The translations under genes were made by a program, and so were the position numbers. 64,000 nt of DNA, from assembly GCA_903825395.1 (NCBI GenBank), contig CAIKAF010000013.1, forward strand, positions 1 through 64,000, in the 5' to 3' direction. The notes under the pieces are model-generated. The model was not told the origin of the DNA. It ran no database searches and saw only the letters and a program-made list of their open reading frames with translations. The DNA is from an uncultured Flavobacteriales bacterium (GTDB taxonomy: Bacteria > Bacteroidota > Bacteroidia > CAIKAF01). Shown here in pieces: positions 1 to 9,996 of this stretch; the first letter of the stretch is position 1, and the number at the start of each line of letters is the position of its first letter.

Positions 1-2
1 AG

Positions 3-1214
3 GGCAACGCTACAGCCTTTACTCAAAACTCGGCCATTGGTCAGGGAGGATTGATTACCGGCTACAACTGGGATTATGGAGATGGCAATACAGGTACTGG
101 ATTTTCCTCGAACCATGTATATGCAGCTCCCGGCACCTACACTGCACAGTTGATTGTTCTTAGCTCTGCAGGTTGCTCTGATACCCTAACTCAAACTGTA
201 GTGGTGAATGCCAATCCAGTGCTTGACTCGGTATTGGTAACCAATGCATGTTTCCCCAATCCGACGAACTATCAGGCCTTCGTGTCTGGAGTAACGGTGG
301 GTAGCTATCAGTGGAACTTTGGCAACAATTCTCTTGGAAACGGAGCCAACGTAACCCATACCTATGGCGCTGCAGGTACTTATTATTACCAATTGGTAGT
401 AAACTCTACCCTAGGCTGTTCTACAGTACAAAACGGAACTGTTGTAGTTGAAAATCAACCCAATGCCATGTTCCTAACCAGCAATGGTTGTACGAATACT
501 CCAATGACCTTGGTGAATACCTCAACCGGAAACATCACGGGTTGGAACTGGAACTTTACGACAGGAACTGCAAATACGCAAAATCCTTCGTATTCCTTTA
601 CTCAGCCTGGAACCTATCCTGTAAGCCTTACTGTAACTACAGCTGGCGGTTGTACAGATAGCCATTCCTCATTGGTAACCATCAATGCTACACCTGATGC
701 CACCTTTACTGCGGCAAATCAAGGCATTAACCTGGTACAATTTGCTCCAGCCAATCCAATAAATCCTGCTAGCTATCTATGGGACTTTGGAGATGGAACT
801 ACTGACAATACCATTAGCCCATTGAAGCAGTATAACCTAACAGGAGTGTATCAAGTGTGCTTGACCATTTTATCAAATGGTTGCGAGAGCACCACATGTC
901 AAAACTTTGAAGTTCGTGACATTACATCATTTGAAGGTCCTGAAGGCACTAAGCATTCTGTAACTGCTTATCCGAATCCGTTCAGTGATGAGTTGACTCT
1001 TCAATTGGAATTAAATGCCGCTTCACAGGTTCAAGTGGCCATGTTTGATTTGAGTGGCAAGAAATTGCTGAGCAGCGACAAAGGCCTATTGACATCAGGT
1101 AAACACAGTTTTGATATGACCGCTGAAACCATGAATTTGGCTCAAGGTGTATACTTAATGACGGTTTACGTGGACGGAATGGCCTTTACTTCTCGTTTGG
1201 TTCGTACCAAATAA
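3..1214 (+). CDS. PKD-domain surface/secreted protein with C-terminal T9SS sorting tail; 5' end cut off by window
   Basis: Repeated WNFG/WDFGDG PKD motifs; C-terminus TAYPNPFSDELTLQLE...GVYLMTVYVDG typical of T9SS type A; frame stays open upstream of the listed start. Confidence 0.85.
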   Translation, partial: GNATAFTQNSAIGQGGLITGYNWDYGDGNTGTGFSSNHVYAAPGTYTAQLIVLSSAGCSDTLTQTVVVNANPVLDSVLVTNACFPNPTNYQAFVSGVTVGSYQWNFGNNSLGNGANVTHTYGAAGTYYYQLVVNSTLGCSTVQNGTVVVENQPNAMFLTSNGCTNTPMTLVNTSTGNITGWNWNFTTGTANTQNPSYSFTQPGTYPVSLTVTTAGGCTDSHSSLVTINATPDATFTAANQGINLVQFAPANPINPASYLWDFGDGTTDNTISPLKQYNLTGVYQVCLTILSNGCESTTCQNFEVRDITSFEGPEGTKHSVTAYPNPFSDELTLQLELNAASQVQVAMFDLSGKKLLSSDKGLLTSGKHSFDMTAETMNLAQGVYLMTVYVDGMAFTSRLVRTK

Positions 1215-1248
1215 TAGAAGGGGCTAATACCCAAATCAATTGCAATTC

Positions 1249-1280
1249 AAAGGGGGTCGATGTTTCGACCCCCTTTTTTT
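1249..1280 (+). terminator. Rho-independent terminator after the PKD gene
   Basis: AAAGGGGGTCGA-TGTT-TCGACCCCCTTTTTTT: GC-rich hairpin followed by T-run. Confidence 0.85.
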
Positions 1281-1328
1281 GTGCATACATGATTTACAGC
1301 TCTTAGCAATGCAATCTGGCTTTTTAGT

Positions 1329-1490
1329 TGAATTGGCCCTGCGGCAGGGATGGAATAGGGTAGCCCGCAATGGATTGGCCCCGGCAAATGCTGGGTGAAG
1401 GGGGCGACCTTGGGAGCCACCCTGAGCCCTTCATTTTGCGGGGCCAAGACAGCGGACTACCCATGACAGCCCGTTTGCCGCCCCAATTTA
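1329..1490 (-). repeat. Structured intergenic element copy E1
   Basis: Minus-strand core GGTGGCTCCCAAGGTCGCC; variable stem TTGGCCCCG/CGGGGCCAA; outer arms AATTGG/CCAATT and GCGGCA/TGCCGC. Confidence 0.85.
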
Positions 1491-1583
1491 AAATCGCATG
1501 ATCCTGATAATGTGTGCCAAGGATAAAAACTGACATTTGAATTGAAAATGATGAAAAAAAGGCGATGAAATCTTATTTTTGTG

Positions 1584-2309
1584 ATGCAAGAATGTGTTAT
1601 GAAAAAAGTGCCGCAACTTCATCGTTGTGCTGAGTGCTCCACGCGGTACAAGTCCATTTTTAATCAAATTCCACTGGATGAAGTGGAGCAGGTGGATGTT
1701 GGGAAAGTCTGTTATTCATTTAAGCGGGGCGAGGTATTGTTTTATGAAGGACAAATGCCTCAGGGAGTGTACTGCATTGAAAAGGGCAAAGTGAAAATTT
1801 TTAATACCGGTTCTGAGGGGCGAGACCAAATAGTACGTCTTTCGGGCAATGGCGATGTGGTTGGCTACAGGGCATTGCTGGGAGGAGACCGGTATGAAAG
1901 TACAGCAAGTTGTTTGGAGGAAACGGAAGTTTGTTTTATACCCAAGAAGCAGCTCCTGAATATGGTAACGGGGCAGTCGTGTTTGGCCATGCGGTTTATG
2001 CAACATGCCTGCCAGGAATTGGGGCAAGCAAGCAAGATTATCACCAATTTGGCTCAAAAAACAGTGCGAGAACGGATGGCTGAAGTTATTTTGGTGGTTC
2101 AGGAAACATTTGGAGACAATGAAGAGGGGCAAATAGATGTTCGGCTTTCACGTGAGGAATGGGCCAGCTTGGTGGGGACAGCTACCGAATCCTGCATTCG
2201 CGTTTTATCTGATTTCCAACAGGAAGGATTAATTCTACTGCAGGGGAAATTCATTAAAATTCAAGACCGGAAGGGATTGCTGAAACTAGGAAAAGTGACT
2301 GAAAGCTAA
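1584..2309 (+). CDS. Crp/Fnr-family transcriptional regulator
   Basis: Cyclic-nucleotide-binding fold (FKRGEVLFYEGQMPQGVYCIEKGKVKIF) plus C-terminal HTH (SREEWASLVGTATESCIRVLSDFQQEGLI). Confidence 0.9.
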   Translation: MQECVMKKVPQLHRCAECSTRYKSIFNQIPLDEVEQVDVGKVCYSFKRGEVLFYEGQMPQGVYCIEKGKVKIFNTGSEGRDQIVRLSGNGDVVGYRALLGGDRYESTASCLEETEVCFIPKKQLLNMVTGQSCLAMRFMQHACQELGQASKIITNLAQKTVRERMAEVILVVQETFGDNEEGQIDVRLSREEWASLVGTATESCIRVLSDFQQEGLILLQGKFIKIQDRKGLLKLGKVTES

Positions 2310-2420
2310 ATTTCACCTTTTAAATTTTAACCCTGCTGCTGAATCTCGGAATTTCATGCCTCAGCATAAAGCATGATGAATATCATAGAAGGCCCAACAG
2401 AGGAAGCATACCTTTGAGGC

Positions 2421-3056
2421 ATGCCTTCAGTGACTCCGGTTGTGAATTCTTTGCCCATTTATGAATCGGCACTCGTACCGGCGCTCACGGATGCAGATCG
2501 GGAACATTGCTGGATTAATCGTTGTTTACATCTTGACGGATTTATAGCACCTACTTGGCTGATGCGTCCCAGCGTGGTGGTTCGGGGAAGGTTTGAATTG
2601 TGGAACCAAACGGGCGGTATGTGGTGGCTTGGTCCGGGCGATGCCCTAGGCTTTCCACATTGGCCATTTGTTCCGCCTCAATGGCAAGGAAAGGCTCATC
2701 AATCCTTGGTTATTGACGTACTTCCGGGGAATGCGTATGAACGCATTGTACGTACTTCACCTGCATTAACCTTGCATTGGTTTGAATTGATAGCGCGTCA
2801 AATTTCAAGGATGGAAAATTTGGCGAAACTCAAGTCAGGGGTGATAAATCCACAGCAATTGCTCACTATTTTTCAAGCGATGGAGCAGCAGTATGGAAAA
2901 GACCAACACGGTTTTTTGGATCTTAAGGCAAACATTACAGATTGGTCGGTTTATTTGGGTTTGAGCTTGAGTACCTTGCGAAGAAATTTAGACCGATTAG
3001 AAAGCCAAGGGCTCTTGCGTAGGGAGCGGAATAGGATTCAACTTACGAATGAATAA
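2421..3056 (+). CDS. Divergent Crp-like HTH regulator
   Basis: C-terminal HTH (ITDWSVYLGLSLSTLRRNLDRLESQGLLRRERNRIQL); N-terminal sensor region only weakly Crp-like; -7-like box 4 nt before ATG. Confidence 0.6.
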   Translation: MPSVTPVVNSLPIYESALVPALTDADREHCWINRCLHLDGFIAPTWLMRPSVVVRGRFELWNQTGGMWWLGPGDALGFPHWPFVPPQWQGKAHQSLVIDVLPGNAYERIVRTSPALTLHWFELIARQISRMENLAKLKSGVINPQQLLTIFQAMEQQYGKDQHGFLDLKANITDWSVYLGLSLSTLRRNLDRLESQGLLRRERNRIQLTNE

Positions 3057-3306
3057 ATTAAGAAGCTAGGAAAAATCACTTTTTCAGAACGTGTGGTTTT
3101 CATCAAACGGCTTTTTTCTGGTTTAATAATGGAGCAGGTATCCAAAAGCTACATATTTTCTCTGCCTTTAGATGGTGGTTTCAAGGCTACGCTCATCTCT
3201 GTAAAAAGTGGGTAGTATAATCGACCGAAACAATGCCTGTATGGGGGCTTAAATACTGTCAATCGGTGGAATTCACTACCTTCGTGCTAAGTTTGAATAA
3301 AAGCGC

Positions 3307-4668
3307 ATGTGGTGTAAAACTATTTTAGAAACCATTGGAAATACACCAATGGTGCAGCTGAATCGAGTGGTGGCAGAACTGCCAGCCACTGTACTGGCAA
3401 AGGTGGAAACCTTTAATCCGGGAAACAGCATTAAGGACAGGATGGCTCTGAAAATGATAGAAGATGCGGAGGCCTCAGGGAAATTAAAACCTGGGGGAAC
3501 CATCATTGAAGGAACCAGTGGAAATACCGGAATGGGATTGGCCATTGCTGCAATCATTAAAGGGTATAAGTGCATTTTCACCACAACCGATAAGCAATCG
3601 CAAGAAAAAATTGATGCCTTGCGCGCCTTGGGCGCAGAGGTTATTGTTTGCCCAACAAATGTTGAGCCAGAGGACCCTCGCTCGTATTATTCGGTTTCTA
3701 GTCGGTTGGAAGCAGAGGTTCCTAACTCGTGGAAACCCAATCAATACGATAATTTAAGCAATTCTCAAGCCCATTACGAAAGTACAGGCCCTGAAATTTG
3801 GCAGCAAACCGAAGGAAAAATTACGCATCTTGTAGTTGGAGTAGGTACAGGTGGAACCATTTCGGGAACGGCTAGGTATCTGAAAGAAAAAAATCCAAAC
3901 ATTCAGGTTTGGGGCATCGATACCTATGGCTCTGTTTTTAAAAAGTACCATGAAACCGGAGAATTTGATAAGAAGGAAATATATCCGTATATCACCGAAG
4001 GTATTGGAGAGGATTTTTTGCCTCAAAATGTAGATTTCACCCTGATTGATCGCTTCGAGAAAGTAACCGATAAAGATGCGGCAATTTATACCCGCGAAAT
4101 TGCACGAAACGAAGGGATTTTTGCCGGAAATTCAGCCGGTGCAGCCATTGCCGGACTCATGCAATTGAAGCATCTTCTTAAACCTGAAGATGTGGTGGTG
4201 GTTATTTTTCATGACCATGGAATTCGGTATTTGGGAAAAATGTTCAACGACAATTGGATGCGGGATCGTGGATTTCTAGATCGAAAACGACTTCAGGTGC
4301 GCGATTTATTGGTGTCAGGAGTATTGGCAAAGGCCATTGCTGTCCCCTTACAACAGACAGCCTCGGATGTGGTTCAATTGATGCAAAATGAGGGAATTTC
4401 ACAGGTTCCGGTGGTAGATGGACAGCGCATCGTGGGATCACTAACGGACAGTCATTTGTTTGGATTGCTGGTTCGGAGTCCTCAGGAAAAGGATTCTCCT
4501 GTTTCTCAAATAATGGAAAAGCCCTTTCCCATTATTTCTGCCGATTGTGAAGTAGCCGAAGTAGGGAAGGAATTTTCTAAAGATAGTCATGCCGTGTTGG
4601 TCAAAGATGGAATGGGTGAGTTTTATATTATGACTCGGACCGATGTTTTAACTCAATTGATTGGATAA
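3307..4668 (+). CDS. PLP-dependent cystathionine beta-synthase-like enzyme with C-terminal CBS domains
   Basis: LETIGNTPMVQLN, PGNSIKDRMA, EGTSGNTGMGLA, GVGTGGTISGTARYLKE; C-terminal CBS pair. Confidence 0.9.
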   Translation: MWCKTILETIGNTPMVQLNRVVAELPATVLAKVETFNPGNSIKDRMALKMIEDAEASGKLKPGGTIIEGTSGNTGMGLAIAAIIKGYKCIFTTTDKQSQEKIDALRALGAEVIVCPTNVEPEDPRSYYSVSSRLEAEVPNSWKPNQYDNLSNSQAHYESTGPEIWQQTEGKITHLVVGVGTGGTISGTARYLKEKNPNIQVWGIDTYGSVFKKYHETGEFDKKEIYPYITEGIGEDFLPQNVDFTLIDRFEKVTDKDAAIYTREIARNEGIFAGNSAGAAIAGLMQLKHLLKPEDVVVVIFHDHGIRYLGKMFNDNWMRDRGFLDRKRLQVRDLLVSGVLAKAIAVPLQQTASDVVQLMQNEGISQVPVVDGQRIVGSLTDSHLFGLLVRSPQEKDSPVSQIMEKPFPIISADCEVAEVGKEFSKDSHAVLVKDGMGEFYIMTRTDVLTQLIG

Positions 4669-5458
4669 ACCCATGCGGGTAATTGATCAACTGGGGTTCA
4701 CGGTCGAGGTGCCAGATTTGCCGCGGCGCATCATTTCGTTGGTACCCTCCATAACCGAATTGTTGGCAGAATTAGCCTTAGACAGGGAAGTTCTTGGAAT
4801 TACCAAGTTTTGCGAACACCCTAAACACTGGTTTGAAACCAAGGTGCGGGTGGGAGGTACAAAAAATCCAGACCTCAAAGCCATTGAATTGCTAAACCCA
4901 GATTTAATCATTGGGAATAAGGAGGAAAACACCCAAGAAATGCTGCTGAAACTGAAGACACGTTTTTCGGTTTGGATTAGTGATGTGGAACGCTTAGATC
5001 AGGCCCTTGAAATGATTCAAGACTTGGGCAACCTGACGCGTAGGTCTATGATGGCCAATGAATTGATTCAACGCATTCAGGCTGAATTTCGAGGATTAAA
5101 GCCGCTTCATCCACCCCGTAGGTGTTTGTATTTTATTTGGCGCAACCCCTACATGGTTGCTGGTCAAACTACCTTTATTAACGACATGTTGGAACGCTGT
5201 GGATACATTAATGTAGCTGCGGACTTGCCCGGTAGATATCCGGAATTAACCGAGGAGAGCATCAAGGAATTTGCTCCAGAAGTGGTTTTATTGTCATCTG
5301 AGCCTTTTCCTTTTAAGGAATCTCATGCTCATGAACTGGCTCCCTTTCTTCCATCAAATTGCGAAGTTAAATTGGTGGATGGCACCTATTTTAGTTGGTA
5401 TGGCAGTAGGCTTCTTGAGGCTCCGGCCTATTTTTCAAAGGTGTGTGGAACCATTTAG
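4661..5458 (+). CDS. Helical-backbone metal/cobalamin-binding protein (BtuF-like ABC substrate-binding)
   Basis: RRIISLVPSITELLAEL, VGGTKNPDLKAIELLNPDLIIGNKEEN. Confidence 0.85.
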   Translation: MDKPMRVIDQLGFTVEVPDLPRRIISLVPSITELLAELALDREVLGITKFCEHPKHWFETKVRVGGTKNPDLKAIELLNPDLIIGNKEENTQEMLLKLKTRFSVWISDVERLDQALEMIQDLGNLTRRSMMANELIQRIQAEFRGLKPLHPPRRCLYFIWRNPYMVAGQTTFINDMLERCGYINVAADLPGRYPELTEESIKEFAPEVVLLSSEPFPFKESHAHELAPFLPSNCEVKLVDGTYFSWYGSRLLEAPAYFSKVCGTI

Positions 5459-5526
5459 GCTACTGCATTCTTTTTTCAGGTTCTTTCTTCTCTTGAATTC
5501 CAAGGTGATTCTGTTACTTTTATGGT

Positions 5527-5988
5527 ATGGAAATCTGGGTGATTAATGGTCCGAATTTAAATCTGCTGGGCAGTCGAGAACCCGAAAAGTATGGAATTGG
5601 AACCTTGGCTGATTTGGAATCCGATTTGGTTTCTGCTTTTCCTCAGGTGACTTTTCGCTTTTTTCAGTCCAATCATGAAGGAGATTTAATCGATTGGGTT
5701 CAGAAATCTGCATCGGTTTCGGCTCTAATAATAAATCCCGGTGGGTTTGCCCACACTTCGGTGGCCTTGTCGGATGCTTTAGCCGCCAATCCTACCTATA
5801 AAATCGAGGTCCATATTACCCATATTTTTTCAAGGGAGGAATATCGACGGCAGAGCCTAACGGCCATAGGGGTAAACGCCAGCATTGCCGGTGCCGGTAC
5901 TCAGGGCTATCATTTGGCTGTTCGGTTGGCCTTGCAAACCAAGGCAATTTGGCCATCGGTAAATGGCCCCATATCCATTGATTCTTAG
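5527..5988 (+). CDS. aroQ: Type II 3-dehydroquinate dehydratase
   Basis: INGPNLNLLGSREP, FFQSNHEGDLIDW, IINPGGFAHTSVALSDAL, HITHIFSREEYR. Confidence 0.95.
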   Translation: MEIWVINGPNLNLLGSREPEKYGIGTLADLESDLVSAFPQVTFRFFQSNHEGDLIDWVQKSASVSALIINPGGFAHTSVALSDALAANPTYKIEVHITHIFSREEYRRQSLTAIGVNASIAGAGTQGYHLAVRLALQTKAIWPSVNGPISIDS

Positions 5989-7022
5989 TCGATTTTTTTT
6001 GTGGGATGCAATTGTGCAAAGGTTTTTTGTCCCATAAGAAAATAGCGTTGAACCAATAAAAACGGAGACAAAAAATCGGCTTTTTTCTGTGCTATGTTTT
6101 TCCTTTTTTTAAGGGTTGTGGACAATCTGAAGTAAAAGGCCCAGTGCCCTTCTACCACGGCCAATATGTGGCGAAAGCCTCCTTTTTCTTTTAAAAACCG
6201 AAGGCTGCCAATGCCATCCAACACCAAACGAAAGGGGATAATCCATGCCAGGCGTGAAGCCGGCATGTTTTTCGCCAACATCAGCAAATTGTTTCGGACG
6301 TTTAAATATGTTTTTTTAGGCGAACCTTGCGAAAGCGTGCCGCCTCCTACATGGTAAACCACCGATTCGGGAATGGCCGCAATCTGATAATTGGAACTTA
6401 ATAACCTCCAACACAAATCAATTTCTTCCATATGGGCAAAGAAATCGCCGTCCAATCCCCCCACTTGGATGTATGCCTTTCGGCGAATCAATAGACAGCA
6501 TCCGCTGGCCCAATGAATATCCATTCGGCTGTCGTATTGCCCTTCGTCTTTTTCGGTGGTGTAAAATACGCGCCCACGGCAGTATGGAAATCCTACCGCA
6601 TCGATAAATCCTCCGCTGGCTCCGGCATATTCAAAATGGCTGGGCTCCAATTGGGCCTTAATTTTGGGTTGGCAGGCGGCATAATCGGGATTGGATTCCA
6701 TGAATTCCAGCAAGGGCTCAAGCCATGGACTTTTTATTTCAACATCAGAATTGAGTAGGACGATGTACTCGGCCTGAATGTGTGCAATGGCTCGATTGTA
6801 CCCCTCTGCAAACCCATAGTTTTGGCCTAAATCCAACCAATGCACTTCAGGAAATGCGTTTACCTGTTCTTTTGAGCTGTCGGTAGAACCGTTGTCGGCC
6901 ACCCAGACGCTGGCCCAGTCGCGGCTATGCTCAACCACTACTGCCAAAAAGGCCTGAAGCCAATGTGCACCATTGTAGTTAAGTATAACTACCGCAGTTT
7001 TTGAAGGGCCGGGATTTGTCAT
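5985..7022 (-). CDS. Glycosyltransferase family 2
   Basis: TAVVILNYNGAHWLQAFL, VADNGSTDSSKEQV, LLNSDVEI; start MTNPG overlaps upstream stop (ATGA). Confidence 0.92.
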   Translation of the reverse strand: MTNPGPSKTAVVILNYNGAHWLQAFLAVVVEHSRDWASVWVADNGSTDSSKEQVNAFPEVHWLDLGQNYGFAEGYNRAIAHIQAEYIVLLNSDVEIKSPWLEPLLEFMESNPDYAACQPKIKAQLEPSHFEYAGASGGFIDAVGFPYCRGRVFYTTEKDEGQYDSRMDIHWASGCCLLIRRKAYIQVGGLDGDFFAHMEEIDLCWRLLSSNYQIAAIPESVVYHVGGGTLSQGSPKKTYLNVRNNLLMLAKNMPASRLAWIIPFRLVLDGIGSLRFLKEKGGFRHILAVVEGHWAFYFRLSTTLKKRKNIAQKKADFLSPFLLVQRYFLMGQKTFAQLHPTKKID

Positions 7023-8530
7023 CGAGGCGAATTGAATAGGTCGTTGCTCCAATTCCCAAAATGCCGAATGGCCTGGTTTTGATCAATGTTAAAGGAGTTG
7101 TTCCGTTGGTAAATGAAGGCCTGCCATTGCCGGTTGTTTATTTCGCCCCTGCAATCGGAATGAATCAGGCTGAAGTCGTTGTTCAGGCTGTTGGGATTAT
7201 AAAAAACAAACCGAACATTCGATTGAGCCTTGATTTGATAGTACTGCCAGATCTCATACGGATAAGCCGATGGTTCATTGTATTGTTTATTTCTGGAATT
7301 GGGCGGTCCATATTTTAACCAAATTCGTCCCCGGTCTGTTTCGTAGCCACGCATAGCAGCTGTTCCAAATTCTTTGTCAATGGCTTTTAATAATGCTACG
7401 TATTTGCTCCATTCCTCAGCCGGATGCTTGGGGTGTTTACGGAACCAAAAACTCCAAATGAATTGCTTAATCAAAACAATGTCGTTGCTGGCCGCCGCGT
7501 TTTTGGCAAATTGAATTTCTTCACCGGAAGACAATGGCTTCAAAAATCCCAACATGGTTTTAAGGGTGTCGATGTCTTGAATGGGTTCTATAAAACTGCC
7601 GCTGTAATCGATTTGACTTACACTCAGCAAATCAATGGGTTGCTCAGGATTGTCTCTAAAAAAATACCCCTTGGATGAACTGTATATTTTTCCTGTGTTG
7701 TCCATCAGTTGTGTGGTTAGCCAATAGTGGCCGGAAGGCAATTCTTTTAAGTTTAAACTTTGTATGCCAGGCGATACCCATTTTTTGTTCTCGACTTTTT
7801 TACGAACGGCAAATCCGGGGACTATACTTGAATCATTGGCATTTTCAACCCAATAGGTGTGGTAAAACACCAAGTTACTGTCCATGTTATCCAATGGAAA
7901 ATAGAGTTCTTGGTACACTTTCAGTTCCGGGCTGCCATTCTCAATTAGTGCATTCCCGAGCATGGGCATGATTTCATATTTCCCTCTGGCCAGCATGGTA
8001 TTTTGAATGGAATTGCTGATTCGAGATATAAAAAATGGTTTTGCACTTCGGGGTTGGTTTAATGGCTTTACCTCGATGGTGTCTAAAAATCGAAGGGTAT
8101 CAGGACGGTCTTCTCCCAAATCCAGAATCAAATATTCCAAAACCAATTTGCCGGTATCGGCTTCTAGGCGTTCAATGTAAAAAATATCTTGTATTTCAGC
8201 TTCAGCCCCTTTTTTCTGTACTTCTTCGCTGATTTCCTGACCTAAATTAAATTTACTGAAATTAACAATGGCCGAGGATCCGTGCATTAAAATGGCACAT
8301 TGCAACCGAGCTTCCCATGTATCTCCTTCTTTGAGTTTAAATTTCATGGAATTTCCATGCACTAAAATCCATGATTCAATGTAGGGTTTGCCTTGGTTTG
8401 AATACAATACCTGATGTTGTATGGATACATTCAATCCGGCTTCAGCCTGAAATGGGACCAATAACAGGCCAATTAGGAACATCAACTGCCTTAGATATGG
8501 GAATGTAGAAGGTGTTCTGCGCGCGTCCAT
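7019..8530 (-). CDS. GWxTD domain-containing protein
   Basis: GRIWLKYGPPNSRNKQYNEPSAYPYEIWQYYQI typical of GWxTD family; N-terminal signal peptide. Confidence 0.8.
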   Translation of the reverse strand: MDARRTPSTFPYLRQLMFLIGLLLVPFQAEAGLNVSIQHQVLYSNQGKPYIESWILVHGNSMKFKLKEGDTWEARLQCAILMHGSSAIVNFSKFNLGQEISEEVQKKGAEAEIQDIFYIERLEADTGKLVLEYLILDLGEDRPDTLRFLDTIEVKPLNQPRSAKPFFISRISNSIQNTMLARGKYEIMPMLGNALIENGSPELKVYQELYFPLDNMDSNLVFYHTYWVENANDSSIVPGFAVRKKVENKKWVSPGIQSLNLKELPSGHYWLTTQLMDNTGKIYSSSKGYFFRDNPEQPIDLLSVSQIDYSGSFIEPIQDIDTLKTMLGFLKPLSSGEEIQFAKNAAASNDIVLIKQFIWSFWFRKHPKHPAEEWSKYVALLKAIDKEFGTAAMRGYETDRGRIWLKYGPPNSRNKQYNEPSAYPYEIWQYYQIKAQSNVRFVFYNPNSLNNDFSLIHSDCRGEINNRQWQAFIYQRNNSFNIDQNQAIRHFGNWSNDLFNSPR

Positions 8531-8583
8531 GCCTTAAAGGTACGAGTATGGATTCAATTTTTGCTCAGAAGGCCCCGATCTAC

Positions 8584-9996
8584 TTAGCGGTTTCGCTCGG
8601 TGGCAGCGATTTTGGGGATGTATTGCAATCCTCCGGTTGAGGGGTTTGGGGCAGGGCTTAGAATAAATTGGTAATTCTCATTCAGCAGGAAGGAATCCAA
8701 ATAGCCTCCCAATTTAAAAGTAAATGTGGGGTCTTCAGTTGGGATGCCCAACTGCCCCTGAATGCCTTGATTTTTTCTTAAGTTCATCAAATCGGTATAG
8801 CTGCAATCCAAACAAACCGCAATCAGATTTATTTTTCGGCGTTCCTGGGCGATGAAGTCGGAAGCGGCCTTTACTTCAGCAATGGCTTCTGGACTTTTAA
8901 TGGTGAAAAAGAGCAGGTAATTGGGCTGATTGTTTTTTTTGCTGAACGGTTGGAATCGCTTACCCATTTCATCTTTCAGGCTGATTTCTGGTGCAGGCTG
9001 ACCTGGTTTAAGGCGCTGAAGGTGTTCTATGGCTTGTTGGGTGATGCGTTGCAGTTTCGGGTCTATTTGTTTAGGCCAAGCTTGCTGAAACAATTGAATT
9101 AATTTGGCTTCATCCAAGGTTTTTTCCCGCTGCCAATCCAACATGCCAACAATGATGAGCAATTCTGCTGCCTCACGGCCTGGCACAAGTTCAAAGTCCA
9201 TAATCCGATGAAATGCCGAATCGTAATTGGGCTTCTCGATCAACCATTCATACAATTTCGCTTCGGTGGGTAGTGTAGCCCATTTTTGAAGCTGACCTCG
9301 ATATAGATTTTTGAAAAAGTCGATGTAATCGGGATGCTCATACAGCACAGGACGGTTGAAGATGGAAGTTCGCACTGCTGTTTTTTCGCTCATTAATCGG
9401 GTGGTTAATCGAAGGTCTGCTATGCGGTACCGAATCATTTCAGTTAAAAATGAACCGGAAAATTGAGCGGAGTCTTTGCGTAAGGCCAGCTCAAAGCTAT
9501 CCACAGCGGCCTTGTGTTGCCTACGTAAGAAAACTTCATAGTTTTCGTTCAGGAATTCACTGTACCGCATCTCAAATTTTGATATTTGGTACCAATTTAA
9601 GCTGGTGTCATTTTCTTGAGTCATGCCCACTGCACCGGCATTTCGGGTGGGCAAGACGATGCGGTAGGTGTGCCCCGGCTGAATGTGTAGCGCTGTTTTG
9701 TCTCGTCCTATTTTTAAGCGATAACCCACCAAATGGCATTTCTCTGCCGGAATTTGAAGCTCAAATTGCCCCGTTTCGTTGCTGTTGCATGCGGCCACTG
9801 GGCTGGGCTCTGAAACGACCCAGTCTTCTAAACCAAGAACTTCAATCCGAGTATTTGGGAAATAGGGCGCCTCTCCCACAATTCGAATGGATTGTGCGGT
9901 TGTTGGCGTTGCTAACGTGCCAAGCCCAATCAAGAGTAGAAACCTCAGCATAGTATTCCAAACGTAGGACCCAGCAAATTCGTATCTCTTCAGCAT
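8584..9996 (-). CDS. Thioredoxin-like/redoxin domain protein
   Basis: N-terminal DUF4369-like region, then PGQPAPEISLKDEMGKRFQPF; signal peptide. Confidence 0.6.
   Translation of the reverse strand: MLKRYEFAGSYVWNTMLRFLLLIGLGTLATPTTAQSIRIVGEAPYFPNTRIEVLGLEDWVVSEPSPVAACNSNETGQFELQIPAEKCHLVGYRLKIGRDKTALHIQPGHTYRIVLPTRNAGAVGMTQENDTSLNWYQISKFEMRYSEFLNENYEVFLRRQHKAAVDSFELALRKDSAQFSGSFLTEMIRYRIADLRLTTRLMSEKTAVRTSIFNRPVLYEHPDYIDFFKNLYRGQLQKWATLPTEAKLYEWLIEKPNYDSAFHRIMDFELVPGREAAELLIIVGMLDWQREKTLDEAKLIQLFQQAWPKQIDPKLQRITQQAIEHLQRLKPGQPAPEISLKDEMGKRFQPFSKKNNQPNYLLFFTIKSPEAIAEVKAASDFIAQERRKINLIAVCLDCSYTDLMNLRKNQGIQGQLGIPTEDPTFTFKLGGYLDSFLLNENYQFILSPAPNPSTGGLQYIPKIAATERNR

Noticed and set aside
9450-9953. 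167-aa plus-strand ORF
   Set aside because: Fully antisense to the redoxin-like gene 8584-9996; Arg/Cys/Pro-rich composition with no recognisable domain
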